A stretch of 64,000 nt of DNA from Dyella_A sp050749815. GTDB taxonomy: Bacteria; Pseudomonadota; Gammaproteobacteria; Xanthomonadales; Rhodanobacteraceae. The stretch is from positions 744,001 through 808,000 of the forward strand of contig NZ_CP192735.1 of NCBI RefSeq assembly GCF_050749815.1, written 5' to 3'. How positions within the stretch are numbered: position 1 is the stretch's first letter; every line of letters starts with the position of its first letter. Under the pieces are notes generated by a model that saw only the letters and a program-made list of their open reading frames with translations, was not told the DNA's origin and ran no database searches. The position numbers and the translations under genes are program-made. Below are positions 17,204 through 26,268 of the stretch, piece by piece.

Positions 17204-17866
17204 ATGCCCAGCACAGTTCGCGTTGTCCTTGCCGCCCTGGCCTGGGGAGTTCTTGCGGTCGCCCACGCCCAGACCGGGCCGACCCTTCCAGGGGTGACGG
17301 TGACCGCGCCGTACACCAGGAGCTACGGCGGCTACCTGATCTCCGGAAATTTCAGGGTCGACCCGCGCATGCCGCAGGTGGTGTTTCCGGCCGAGGCGCT
17401 GGTGAAGGACGACATCCTCAGCGTGCAGCCGTTGCGGCTGGCGGACAACGAGTACCTGGTGGTGCAGGAGTGCGCCAGCGCGGACTGCCGCATAGCGCAC
17501 CTGGTGCGGGTGTGGAACGTCGATGGCGCGGTGGGCATGAGCGATGGCAATGGGCCGATCCAGCACGCGCCGAACCGCATCTGGATCAAGCACGAAAACA
17601 AGTACTTCATCTGGCTGCAGCGCATGCCCGAGATCGCGCGCGCCTGCGATGCCTGTGCCTTGTGGTTCCAGTCGTTCGAACCGCTCAGCCCGCCGATGAC
17701 GCTGTACCCGACCGGGCAGGAGGCCGCGGCCAACCGCGCGCTGCTCGAGTCCAGGCCGCCGCAGGCAGTGCCGGTGGTGCAGCAGACGCACGAGGGCTCC
17801 ACCTTCGTGGTGCGTTTCCAGGGTGGCGCTACGGTGCGCATCCGCCGCATGCACGCGGCGGGCTGA
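17204..17866 (+). CDS. Secreted hypothetical protein
   Basis: 220-aa exported protein. ATG 17204 has AGGAG at ideal spacing and starts a clear signal peptide (residues 1-23, ending AHA-Q). The mature part has two cysteine pairs, ECASADC (~100) and ACDAC (~155), which may bind metal or form disulfides. A beta-rich C-terminus ends FVVRFQGGATVRIRRM. No family recognised. It is followed 193 bp later by the UvrA2 gene, with no clear functional link. Confidence 0.75.
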   Translation: MPSTVRVVLAALAWGVLAVAHAQTGPTLPGVTVTAPYTRSYGGYLISGNFRVDPRMPQVVFPAEALVKDDILSVQPLRLADNEYLVVQECASADCRIAHLVRVWNVDGAVGMSDGNGPIQHAPNRIWIKHENKYFIWLQRMPEIARACDACALWFQSFEPLSPPMTLYPTGQEAAANRALLESRPPQAVPVVQQTHEGSTFVVRFQGGATVRIRRMHAAG

Positions 17867-18059
17867 GGCCCGGCCGATCTTTCGCACTCAGCGTGCCACC
17901 CGCGGGTGCCACGCCGTGGCACGACGCCGCCCGCGTAGACTGTGCGGTCCCGCGTCGACGCGAGTCGGTGCGGCTGCTTTTTCCGCCACGAGTCTTGCGC
18001 ATGCTGTCGATCGTCTCCGCTGATTCCTTTTCTGCCTGCTTCCCACCGGGCGTGCAGCC

Positions 18060-20567
18060 GTGAGCGGAGCGGACAGGAACGAGGCCGACAACGGCTGCGT
18101 GCGCGTGCGCGGCGCGCGCGAGCACAACCTGAAGAACCTCAGCGTGGACATCCCGCGCGACGCGCTGGTGGTGTTCACCGGCGTGTCCGGATCGGGCAAG
18201 TCCTCGCTGGCTTTCGGCACGATCTACGCGGAGGCGCAGCGGCGCTATTTCGAGTCGGTGGCGCCGTACGCGCGGCGGCTGATCGAGCAGGCCGGCGTGC
18301 CCGCGGTGGAGCGCATCGACGGCCTGCCGCCGGCGGTCGCCCTGCAGCAGAGCCGCGGTGGCACCAGCACGCGTTCCACCGTCGGCAGCCTCAGCACGCT
18401 CTCCAACGCGCTGCGCATGCTGTACTCGCGCGCCGGCGACTATCCGCCGGGAAAGGCGTTGCTGGAATCGGATGCGTTCTCGCCGAACACGCCGGCCGGC
18501 GCGTGTCCGGACTGTCATGGCCTGGGCCGGGTGTTCGACGCCACCGAGGAGTCGATGGTGCCGGACCCGTCGCTGAGCATCCGCGAGCGCGCCATCGCCT
18601 GCTGGCCGCAGGGCTGGCAGGGCAAGAACTACCGCGACATCCTCACCACGCTGGGGTACGACGTGGACCGGCCGTGGCGCGAGCTGCCGCGCGAGCAGCG
18701 CGACTGGATCCTGTTCACCGACGAGCAGCCGGTGGTGCCGGTCTACCGCGACGTGGCGCCGGACGTGGCGCAGGCCGCCTACGCGCGCGGCGAGCCGGGC
18801 AACTACAAGGGCACCTACGTGAGCGCGCGCGCCTACGTGATGCACAGTTTTGCGCAGAGCGAGAGCGCGGCGATCAAGCAGCGCGTGGCGCGCTACATGG
18901 TGGCGCGCCCGTGCCCGGCCTGCGACGGCCGGCGGCTGCGGCCCGAGGCGCTGTCGGTCACCTTCGGCGGACACGACATCGCCCACGCCTCCGGCCTGCC
19001 GCTGCGCGAGCTGGCGCGGCACCTGCGCGCCACGCTGGACGCGCTGTCCTCGCGCGACGACGGGCACCCGGAACGGGCGCTGGTCGCCGAACGCATCGTT
19101 GCCGACGTCGTTGCGCGCATCGACACCCTGGTCGAGCTCGGCCTCGGCTATCTGTCGCTGGAACGCAGCACGCCCACGCTGTCGCCCGGCGAGCTGCAGC
19201 GGCTGCGGCTCGCCACGCAGCTGCAGGCGCAGCTGTTCGGCGTGGTCTACGTGCTGGACGAGCCGTCGGCCGGCCTGCACCCGGCCGATACCGAGGCCCT
19301 GCTGCGCGCGCTGGCGCGGCTGAAGGTGGGCGGCAATTCGGTGTTCGTGGTGGAGCACGAACTGGACGTGATCCGCGCGGCGGACTGGGTGATCGACATC
19401 GGTCCCGGCGCGGGCAGCCAGGGCGGCGAGGTGCTGTACGCAGGTCCATTGGACGGACTCGCCGGGTGCGCAGACTCCGCCACGCGCCGCTACTTGTTCG
19501 ATGACGCGAAGCCGGTAGCGCATGCGCCGCGCACGCCTGCCGGCTGGCTGCGCCTCGAAGGGGTTACCCGCAACAACGTCGCCGGCCTGGACGTGGCATT
19601 CCCGCTGGGCGTGATGACCGGGGTCACCGGCGTCTCCGGTGCGGGCAAGTCCAGCCTGGTGAGCCAGGCGCTGGTGGAGTTGGTGGGGCGTGCACTGGGT
19701 GTGGCTGCGGCCAGCGAGGACGAGGGTGACGAACTGCCGGGCGAGGCGATGGCGCAGGCCGGCGGCCACATCGTCGAAGGCATGGAGGCGATCACCCGGC
19801 TGGTCACCGTCGACCAGCGCCCGATCGGCCGCACGCCGCGCTCCAACCTGGCCACCTACACCGGCCTGTTCGACCATGTGCGCAAGCTGTTCGCCGCCAC
19901 GCCGGAGGCGCGCAAGCGCAAGTTCGACACCGGCCGCTTCTCCTTCAACGTGGCCAAGGGGCGCTGCGCCACCTGCGAGGGCGAGGGCTTCGTCTCGGTT
20001 GGCCTGCTGTTCCTGCCGTCGGTGTACGCGCCGTGCCCGGCCTGTCACGGCACGCGCTACAACGAGGACACGCTGGCGGTGCGCTGGAACGGCAAGCACA
20101 TCGCCGAGGTGCTGGCGCTCACCGTGGACGACGCGGTGGCGTTCTTCGGCGACGCCGTGCCGGGCCTGGCGCGATCGCTCGCCACCTTGCGTGACGTGGG
20201 CCTGGGCTACTTGCGGCTCGGCCAGCCGGCGACGGAACTCTCCGGCGGCGAGGCGCAGCGCATCAAGCTCGCCACCGAGCTGCAGCGCCAGGCGCGCGGC
20301 CACACGCTGTACGTGCTGGACGAACCCACCACCGGCCTGCACCCTGCCGACGTCGACCGGCTGATGGCGCAGCTGCACGGGCTGGTCGATGCCGGCCACA
20401 GCGTGATCGTGGTCGAGCACGACGGCCGCGTGATCCGCGCCTGCGACTGGATGATCGACCTCGGCCCCGGCGCGGGCGACGAGGGCGGTCGCATCGTGGC
20501 GCAGGGCGTGCCGGCAGAGGTGGCCGCGGTGGGCATCGGCGTCACCGCACGCCATCTGGGTCGCTGA
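18060..20567 (+). CDS. UvrA2-class excinuclease ABC subunit A paralogue
   Basis: 835-aa tandem ABC ATPase of the UvrA family. Walker A motifs are GVSGSGKSS (41-49) and GVSGAGKSS (~523). Signature motifs are LSPGELQRLRLA and LSGGEAQRIKLA, and Walker B motifs YVLDEPSAGLHP and YVLDEPTTGLHP. Zn-finger cysteines are CPDCHG, CPACDG and CATCEG...CPACHG. The chain runs from LRMLYSRAGDYPPG almost directly into FSPNTPAGACP, so the ~120-residue UvrB-binding domain of canonical UvrA is missing. That, with the length, marks UvrA2, linked to DNA-binding drug tolerance. Start GTG 18060. Confidence 0.92.
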   Translation: MSGADRNEADNGCVRVRGAREHNLKNLSVDIPRDALVVFTGVSGSGKSSLAFGTIYAEAQRRYFESVAPYARRLIEQAGVPAVERIDGLPPAVALQQSRGGTSTRSTVGSLSTLSNALRMLYSRAGDYPPGKALLESDAFSPNTPAGACPDCHGLGRVFDATEESMVPDPSLSIRERAIACWPQGWQGKNYRDILTTLGYDVDRPWRELPREQRDWILFTDEQPVVPVYRDVAPDVAQAAYARGEPGNYKGTYVSARAYVMHSFAQSESAAIKQRVARYMVARPCPACDGRRLRPEALSVTFGGHDIAHASGLPLRELARHLRATLDALSSRDDGHPERALVAERIVADVVARIDTLVELGLGYLSLERSTPTLSPGELQRLRLATQLQAQLFGVVYVLDEPSAGLHPADTEALLRALARLKVGGNSVFVVEHELDVIRAADWVIDIGPGAGSQGGEVLYAGPLDGLAGCADSATRRYLFDDAKPVAHAPRTPAGWLRLEGVTRNNVAGLDVAFPLGVMTGVTGVSGAGKSSLVSQALVELVGRALGVAAASEDEGDELPGEAMAQAGGHIVEGMEAITRLVTVDQRPIGRTPRSNLATYTGLFDHVRKLFAATPEARKRKFDTGRFSFNVAKGRCATCEGEGFVSVGLLFLPSVYAPCPACHGTRYNEDTLAVRWNGKHIAEVLALTVDDAVAFFGDAVPGLARSLATLRDVGLGYLRLGQPATELSGGEAQRIKLATELQRQARGHTLYVLDEPTTGLHPADVDRLMAQLHGLVDAGHSVIVVEHDGRVIRACDWMIDLGPGAGDEGGRIVAQGVPAEVAAVGIGVTARHLGR

Positions 20568-20583
20568 CCCGCCCGATTTCACG

Positions 20584-20645
20584 GCGCCGGCGGCGCGCTC
20601 CGTCGCGCCGGCGGCGCGCTCCGTCGCGCCGTCCGGGCCTCCGTC
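20584..20645. repeat. 21-bp GC tandem repeat, two copies plus a partial
   Basis: GCGCCGGCGGCGCGCTCCGTC occurs at 20584-20604 and 20605-20625, with a degenerate third copy. It lies just past the UvrA2 stop. It could be slippage-prone and could form a GC hairpin; no clear function. Confidence 0.6.
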
Positions 20646-20991
20646 GCGTACCGCTCGCTGACGGAACACCGCTTGCCCAGGATCTGCCTCGTGCCGGGGC
20701 GCAGCCTTGTCTGCCCGGTACGGGACCCGCTTGCCGTCGCGCTTTCGGGTGATCCATCTCGGCACTCCACGCCGCCCGACCGGGCGGGCGGAATGGCCGA
20801 CGGCGTGCCGCGCCATGGCTGCGCGGCGAGTCCGGGAGGACGCCATGCGCAGCTTAGGTTCCAACCCCCACGAGGCCCGCACGCGGCGGGCAGGCGACGC
20901 CCCGGCGTGTCCTCAAAGCCTGCATCTTCCCTGCGATCTTGCAGCTCAGGGTGATGGCGCCGGCCCTGCGGCCACGCCAGGAAATGACCCG
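20646..20991. other. Non-coding stretch upstream of the JAMM-like gene
   Basis: Frames run through this region but start in Arg-rich, low-complexity sequence and do not look protein-coding. Nothing else recognised apart from the tandem repeat at its left edge. Confidence 0.35.
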
Positions 20992-21738
20992 ATGACCCGC
21001 TACATTCGGGCCGCTCAATTCGCCTTCGCCTTGGCCGCCCTCGTCATGGCCAACGCCGGCATGGCGCAGCGTGCCGGGCTTGTCGCCGAAGCCACGCCAC
21101 ATGCCGGTGGCTGGAATGCGCCGGCAGACGATCGCACCGTGGTGGCGCTGGCCAGAGTGCACGGGCAGGAATTGCCCGTATATCGCATCGGCGAACTGCG
21201 CGCACCGGACACACCCGCCGGCATGGACGGCTTCGCGGTGCGCGTCGCCTACGTGCTGCGCGGCTGGACCCGCGAGCATGGCGTGGAGGCGATCGGCAAC
21301 CTGTGCCGCACGCCTGACGGCCGCGAATGGGGCACCACGCTGCTCACCGTCGGTGCCCACGTCGCCAGCCCGGTCACCGACGCCTGTCCTGCAGGCATGC
21401 TGGCCACCGGCGTGGACATCCACAGCCATCCGCAGCGCCAGCACTATCGCGCCAACGCCGTGGACGAGATCTTTGTGGGGCGCGTGCCCGGTGGGACGGT
21501 GACGACGCGCCCGGACACCTTCGGCCCGGATGACTATGGGCACCCGGGCTACATGGTGGGCCGCATCGGCCTGCAATATCAGCACGGCCTGGATCGGGTG
21601 CGCCTGGTGCGCGACATGCGCCTGCCGGCACCGCTCGACCCAGCCGGCGACATGCGGCGCGTGGCCAGCACACGCGAGTCCGGGCGATGGCTGGCGGTGC
21701 TGCCACGCCAGCGGGCGGGAGGCGTGGCAAGCCTTTAG
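20992..21738 (+). CDS. Secreted JAMM/JAB-like protein
   Basis: 248-aa exported protein. ATG 20992 has an AGGA ribosome site and starts a signal peptide ending near AGMAQ. In the mature part GVDIHSHP (His144, His146) followed ~34 residues later by FGPDDYGHPGYMVG resembles the H-x-H ... D metal-binding signature of JAMM/MPN+ peptidases, and the GYMVG strand after the Asp fits the fold. A conserved upstream Glu is not certain. If correct it would be an extracytoplasmic metallopeptidase or a relative that lost catalysis. It lies 64 bp upstream of the GST gene. Confidence 0.6.
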   Translation: MTRYIRAAQFAFALAALVMANAGMAQRAGLVAEATPHAGGWNAPADDRTVVALARVHGQELPVYRIGELRAPDTPAGMDGFAVRVAYVLRGWTREHGVEAIGNLCRTPDGREWGTTLLTVGAHVASPVTDACPAGMLATGVDIHSHPQRQHYRANAVDEIFVGRVPGGTVTTRPDTFGPDDYGHPGYMVGRIGLQYQHGLDRVRLVRDMRLPAPLDPAGDMRRVASTRESGRWLAVLPRQRAGGVASL

Positions 21739-21802
21739 CGCGGGTCACGCCGTGGATGCGGCGATTCTGGCAGGCTCTGTCTTTTACCTGCAGGAATACG
21801 CC

Positions 21803-22507
21803 ATGTCCCGACTCGCCGACTTCCCGATCGCCCAGCGCTGGCCCGCACAGCACCCGGATCGCCTCCAGCTGTACTCGCTGACCACGCCCAACGGCGTCAA
21901 GGTGTCGATCATGCTGGAGGAAACCGGGCTGCCCTACGAGGTGCACCGCATCGACATCATGCAGAACGAGAGCCATCTTCCGGAGTTCCTGGCGCTCAAC
22001 CCCAACGGCAAGATCCCCGCGATCATCGATCCCCAAGGCCCCGGCGGCGAGCCGCTGGCGCTGTTCGAATCCGGCGCCATCCTGATGTACCTGGCCGACA
22101 AGTCCGGCAAGTTCCTGCCCGCGGACCCGGCGCGGCGGTGGGAGACGATCCAGTGGGTGTTTTTCCAGATGGCCGCCATCGGCCCGATGTTCGGCCAGGT
22201 CGGCTACTTCCATAAGTTCGCCGGCCGCGAGATCGAGGACAAGCGTCCGCTGCAGCGTTACGTCACCGAGTCGCAGCGGCTGCTCGGCGTGCTCGACGGA
22301 CGGCTGGACGATCGCACCTGGCTGATGGGCGACGACTACACCATCGCCGACATCGCCACCGTGGGCTGGGTGCGCAACCTGATCGGCTTCTACGAGGCGC
22401 GCGAGCTGGTGCAGTTCCATCGCTACGCCCACGTCGCCGCCTGGCTCGATCGCGCGCTGGCTCGGCCGGCAGTGCAGCGCGGGCTGGCGATCCCTGCCAG
22501 CAACTGA
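21803..22507 (+). CDS. Glutathione S-transferase, Nu class (YfcG/YghU-like)
   Basis: 234-aa cytosolic thiol enzyme. The thioredoxin-like N-domain has TTPNGVKVSIMLEE (Thr/Asn replace a catalytic Cys or Ser, as in Nu-class enzymes), NPNGKIPAI (cis-Pro) and FESGAILMYLADKSG. The helical C-domain has DYTIADIATVGWV. Nu-class GSTs show disulfide-bond reductase and organic peroxide activity with glutathione. ATG 21803 follows AGGAA. Single gene after the JAMM-like gene, same strand. Confidence 0.92.
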   Translation: MSRLADFPIAQRWPAQHPDRLQLYSLTTPNGVKVSIMLEETGLPYEVHRIDIMQNESHLPEFLALNPNGKIPAIIDPQGPGGEPLALFESGAILMYLADKSGKFLPADPARRWETIQWVFFQMAAIGPMFGQVGYFHKFAGREIEDKRPLQRYVTESQRLLGVLDGRLDDRTWLMGDDYTIADIATVGWVRNLIGFYEARELVQFHRYAHVAAWLDRALARPAVQRGLAIPASN

Positions 22508-22692
22508 GCGGGCGCGGTGGGTGACCCAGCGGGAGGGCGGCGACCGCGATAACGGAAACGCCGACGCGCGGTAGTCGATGAAGCGTCGTACAGGCGGGTG
22601 CCGCGCCGCCCGCGTCCCGCCACAAATCCACCCTGGCGTCGCCCGCCACTGCACCGCATGCTCGCGTCTTTGCCCTCGACGGAACGGACGCC

Positions 22693-23790
22693 ATGCAACG
22701 ACTCCCCGGCCTGGACACGCTGCGCGCGCTGGCGATCGTTTCGGTGATGGCCTTCCACTCCTGGGTGGTGGGCGGCATGGGGCCGCACTTTGATCCCCTG
22801 GTGCGCTACGGCTGGGTGGGCGTGGACATCTTCTTCGTGCTCAGCGGCTTCCTCATCGGCTCCCAGGTGCTGGCGCCGCTGGCGCGCGGCGAGCGCCTGG
22901 CACTGGGCGACTTCTACCGCCGCCGGGCGTATCGCATCGTGCCCGCGTTCGCGGTGGTGCTGGCGCTGTACCAGTTTGCACCTGCGCTGCGCGAGTTGCC
23001 CGGCATGGCGCCGTGGTGGCAGTTCGCCACGTTCACCATGAACCTGTTGATCGACTACCGCAGCCAGCCGGCGTTCTCGCACGCCTGGTCGCTGTGCGTG
23101 GAGGAGCACTTCTACCTGCTGTTCCCGCTGCTGGCGATCGGCCTGGCGCGGCTGCGTTCGGGTCGCGCGATGGCGGTGACGGCCGCGGTGGTGGTGATTG
23201 GCGGCATCGCCCTGCGCAGCGCGCTGTGGTGGCACGACACCGCGCTGCAGCCCGATCGCAACTGGTACATCGAGGATCTGTACTTCCCAACCTGGGCGCG
23301 GCTGGATGGCCTGTTCGTCGGTGTGCTGCTGGCCGCGATGAAGACCTTTCGCCCCGCGTGGTGGAGCCGTGCGCAGCTGCGTGCGCGGGCGTCGATGTGG
23401 TGTGGCCTGGGGATCACCGGCATCGCCCTGGTGCTGTTTCGCGACCGCGCCGGTCTGCTGGCGAATGCGATCGGCTGGCCGCTGCTGTCGACGGGCCTCG
23501 GCCTGCTGGTGCTCGCGGCCGCGGGGCCGAACAGCGCACTGGGTCGCTGGCGCGTGCCGGGCGCGGCTTGGCTGGCCGGCATCTCCTACAGCCTTTACCT
23601 GAGCCACAAGATTGCCTACCACCTGGTGCAGGTCGCACTAGGCGATCGGCTGCATGGCGTGGCGATTTTCGCGGTCTACGCCGCCGCTGCGCTGGCATTG
23701 GGCAGCGCGCTGCACCTGGGGGTGGAGCGGCCTTTCCTGCGCCTGCGTGATCGGCGGGCGGTACGCAGGGCGCTGCCTGCCGCCGCGTGA
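22693..23790 (+). CDS. Acyltransferase 3 (OafA/YrhL-type) membrane protein
   Basis: 365-aa integral membrane O-acyltransferase with about ten helices. The family motifs LPGLDTLRALAIVSVMAFHSW (His22, essential in the family) and GWVGVDIFFVLSGFLIG are intact, then FYRRRAYRIVPAF, WSLCVEEHFYLLFPL and ISYSLYLSHKIAYH. Such proteins acetylate or succinylate cell-surface sugars or secondary metabolites. No SGNH partner domain is attached and no surface-polysaccharide operon is adjacent, so the acceptor is unknown. Confidence 0.92.
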   Translation: MQRLPGLDTLRALAIVSVMAFHSWVVGGMGPHFDPLVRYGWVGVDIFFVLSGFLIGSQVLAPLARGERLALGDFYRRRAYRIVPAFAVVLALYQFAPALRELPGMAPWWQFATFTMNLLIDYRSQPAFSHAWSLCVEEHFYLLFPLLAIGLARLRSGRAMAVTAAVVVIGGIALRSALWWHDTALQPDRNWYIEDLYFPTWARLDGLFVGVLLAAMKTFRPAWWSRAQLRARASMWCGLGITGIALVLFRDRAGLLANAIGWPLLSTGLGLLVLAAAGPNSALGRWRVPGAAWLAGISYSLYLSHKIAYHLVQVALGDRLHGVAIFAVYAAAALALGSALHLGVERPFLRLRDRRAVRRALPAAA

Positions 23791-23793
23791 CGA

Positions 23794-25302
23794 TCAGGGG
23801 CGCATGCTGCCGGTGTCCAGCAGGCGCTGGTGCCAGGACAGCGCCTCGGGCAGCAGGTGCGGCGTGTGCAGCGCCTTGCTGTGCACCCAGGCGCGATCGA
23901 CGTAGTCCTGCAGCAGCGGGCGGAAATCCGGGTGCGCGCACTGGTGGATGATGGCGTGCGCGCGCTGCCGCGGCGACAGCCCGCGCAGGTCGGCCAGGCC
24001 CTGTTCGGTGACCACCACCGACACGTCGTGCTCGGTGTGGTCGACGTGGCTGACCATCGGCACGATGGTGGAGATGGCGCCGCCCTTGGCGGTGCTGGGC
24101 GTCATGAAGCAGGCGATGAAGCTGTTGCGCGCGAAGTCGCCCGAGCCGCCGATGCCGTTGATGATGCGCGTGCCGGCCACGTGGGTGGAGTTGACGTTGC
24201 CGTAGATGTCCGCCTCCACCATGCCGTTGAGTGCGAGGCAGCCGAGCCGGCGGATCAGTTCGGTGTGATTGGAGATCTCCTGCGGGCGCAGCACGATGCG
24301 CTGGCGGTAGTGGTCGATGTGCGCCACGAAATCCGCCACACCCGCCGGGCTCAGCGATAGCGCGGTGGCCGAGGCGGTGGTGATCAGGCCGTCGCGGATC
24401 AGCCCGAGCATCGCGTCCTGGATCACCTCGGTATACGCGGTGAGCTGCGCGAAGCCGCCTTCGCGCAGCCCCTCCAGCACCGCGTTGGCGATGTTGCCCA
24501 CGCCGGACTGCAGCGGCAGCAGGTTTGCCGGCAGGCGGCCACGCGCCACCTCATGGCGGAAGAACTCCACCAGATGACCGGCGATGCGTCGGCTGGTGTC
24601 GTCGGGCGCGGCGAACGGGGTGAGCCGGTCCGGCCCGTGCGTTTCCACTACCGCCACCACTTTCGACGGGTCCACCCGAAGATAGGGCTCGCCGATGCGC
24701 TGGCCGGGCGTGGTGAGCGGAATCGGCACGCCGTGCGGCGGCGTGGGGCAACTGGCGATGTCGTGCATGCCTTCCAGCGCGGCCGGCTGGTCGGCGTTGA
24801 CCTCCAGGATCACCGCGTCGGCCAGTTCCAGCCAGGTGGCGTTGTTGCCCACCGAGGTGGAAGGCACGAGCCGACCGTCCGGCAGGATCGCCGCCACTTC
24901 GATCACTGCCACGTCGATCTTGCCGAAGAAGCCCGAGCGCGCGAACTGCGCCACGTGGCCGAGGTGGATGTCCATGTAGTCGATCTCGCCGCGGTTGATG
25001 CGCTCGCGCAGTTCGGGATCGGATTGATAGGGCAGGCGGAAGTCGATGCCGCCGGTGCGCGCCAGCACGCCGTCCAGCTCCGGCGCGGTGGAGGCGCCGG
25101 TGAGCATACGGATGCCGAAGCGCTCGCCGCGTTCGTGCGCCGCGGCGATGCGCGCGGCCAGCGCCTGCGGCACCTGCTTGGGGTAGCCCGCGCCGGTGAA
25201 GCCGCTCATGCCCACGGTCATGCCGGGCCGGATGAAGCCGGCGGCGTGGTCCGCGCTGGCGAGACGGGTGGCGAGAAGGGGGCAGCGGATACGCGAGCTC
25301 AT
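23794..25302 (-). CDS. Acetyl-CoA hydrolase / succinyl-CoA:acetate CoA-transferase family
   Basis: 502-aa CoA-transferase family I enzyme, the length of AarC/Ach1-type proteins. GFTGAGYPKQVP in the N-domain, QSGVGNIANAV, catalytic Glu292 in AYTEVIQDAML, and GIGGSGDFARNS (CoA loop) are all present. It would move CoA between acetate and succinate or hydrolyse acyl-CoA, contributing to acetate overflow or assimilation. It converges on the acyltransferase gene, with a three-base gap. Hydrolase versus transferase cannot be settled from sequence. Confidence 0.92.
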   Translation of the reverse strand: MSSRIRCPLLATRLASADHAAGFIRPGMTVGMSGFTGAGYPKQVPQALAARIAAAHERGERFGIRMLTGASTAPELDGVLARTGGIDFRLPYQSDPELRERINRGEIDYMDIHLGHVAQFARSGFFGKIDVAVIEVAAILPDGRLVPSTSVGNNATWLELADAVILEVNADQPAALEGMHDIASCPTPPHGVPIPLTTPGQRIGEPYLRVDPSKVVAVVETHGPDRLTPFAAPDDTSRRIAGHLVEFFRHEVARGRLPANLLPLQSGVGNIANAVLEGLREGGFAQLTAYTEVIQDAMLGLIRDGLITTASATALSLSPAGVADFVAHIDHYRQRIVLRPQEISNHTELIRRLGCLALNGMVEADIYGNVNSTHVAGTRIINGIGGSGDFARNSFIACFMTPSTAKGGAISTIVPMVSHVDHTEHDVSVVVTEQGLADLRGLSPRQRAHAIIHQCAHPDFRPLLQDYVDRAWVHSKALHTPHLLPEALSWHQRLLDTGSMRP

Positions 25303-25413
25303 GATCGATGTCCGGGGGCAGCCGTTGGCATCCTAGGCCCTGCCGCGGCGGCGGCATTGACCTTGATCGCCTGTGGCTCACTACACTGCTGCCGCAGCGG
25401 AAAGGGGGAACAC

Positions 25414-26226
25414 ATGCGCACACATCACCGGGTCGCCTGGGCGCTGGCCACGCTGGTCATGCTGTTGCCGACCGGCGGCATCAGCGCAGCCGACACGCCT
25501 TCGCCAGTCACCGTGTCGGTCACCGACACCTGGCCGCAGGGCGACGACATCACCCTCGGCCGCAACCAGAACTTCTACCTGCGCCTGGCTTATCGCAGCA
25601 CCACGCCGGTGGGCATCTGGATCCGCCCATACTTTCACGGCGAGCCGGCGAAAGTCGGCAGCAGCCCGTCGACGCGCTACAGCGGCGAGGGCGAGGCGCT
25701 GGGCTGGTTTTTCTTCATGCAACCGGGCGACGAGGTGGACGAGATCCGCATCACCGCCGGCGACGGCCGCGTGGACCACATGCCCGTGGTGGCCACGTAC
25801 CCGGTACACCTCTCCGGCGGATTCGAGCCGGCGGCGGATGAGGCAGCGCCCGAATGGGTGGAACGCCTGCGCGCGCGTGACAAGGCGCAACAGCAGGCCG
25901 CCCGACAGGCCGCAGCGAGCGAGCCGGTGAGCCCGGGAAGCATCGCGTTCTTCAGCGCCTTCATGCTGGCGATGTTCGCCATCGGTCTGATCGGTCTGGC
26001 CGCGCCGGCGTGGGGGCTGTGGCGATGGCGCGGTATCTGGCGCGGGCTGGCGACGATCCCGGCGGCGGTGATGGCGTGGGCCGTGCTCAACATCGTGATG
26101 GGCGTGGCGCGTGATCCCACCTCGCACAACCTGTGGCCGTTCGAGATCCTGATGTTCGGCGGCTTCAGCGCCGCGAGCATGGCGGTGCTGGCGCTGTTCC
26201 GTCGGATATTCCGGCGCGCAGCGTAA
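25414..26226 (+). CDS. Secreted/membrane hypothetical protein with C-terminal helices
   Basis: 270-aa protein. ATG 25414 has a strong AAAGGGGGAA ribosome site and starts a signal peptide (residues 1-26). The ~120-residue extracytoplasmic part is beta-rich: VTDTWPQGDDITLGRNQNFYL, GIWIRPYFHGE, FFFMQPGDEVDEI. Next comes a charged Gln/Ala-rich linker (~150-165), then three predicted transmembrane helices (~170-265). No family recognised. Divergent from the CoA transferase. It ends at the bidirectional hairpin 26233-26262. Confidence 0.75.
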   Translation: MRTHHRVAWALATLVMLLPTGGISAADTPSPVTVSVTDTWPQGDDITLGRNQNFYLRLAYRSTTPVGIWIRPYFHGEPAKVGSSPSTRYSGEGEALGWFFFMQPGDEVDEIRITAGDGRVDHMPVVATYPVHLSGGFEPAADEAAPEWVERLRARDKAQQQAARQAAASEPVSPGSIAFFSAFMLAMFAIGLIGLAAPAWGLWRWRGIWRGLATIPAAVMAWAVLNIVMGVARDPTSHNLWPFEILMFGGFSAASMAVLALFRRIFRRAA

Positions 26227-26232
26227 GGTGGT

Positions 26233-26262
26233 GCGCCTCCCGCGACGGTTCGCGGGAGGCGC
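26233..26262. terminator. Strong bidirectional hairpin between convergent genes
   Basis: A perfect 13-bp stem (GCGCCTCCCGCGA with TCGCGGGAGGCGC) and 4-nt loop fill most of the 42-bp gap between the convergent stops at 26226 and 26269. No long T run on either side. Confidence 0.75.
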
Positions 26263-26268
26263 GTTGCA

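Noticed and set aside
17829..20882. Very long (1017-codon) minus-strand frame
   Set aside because: Antisense of UvrA2; low-complexity Arg/His/Ala translation caused by high GC. UvrA2 motifs lie on the plus strand.
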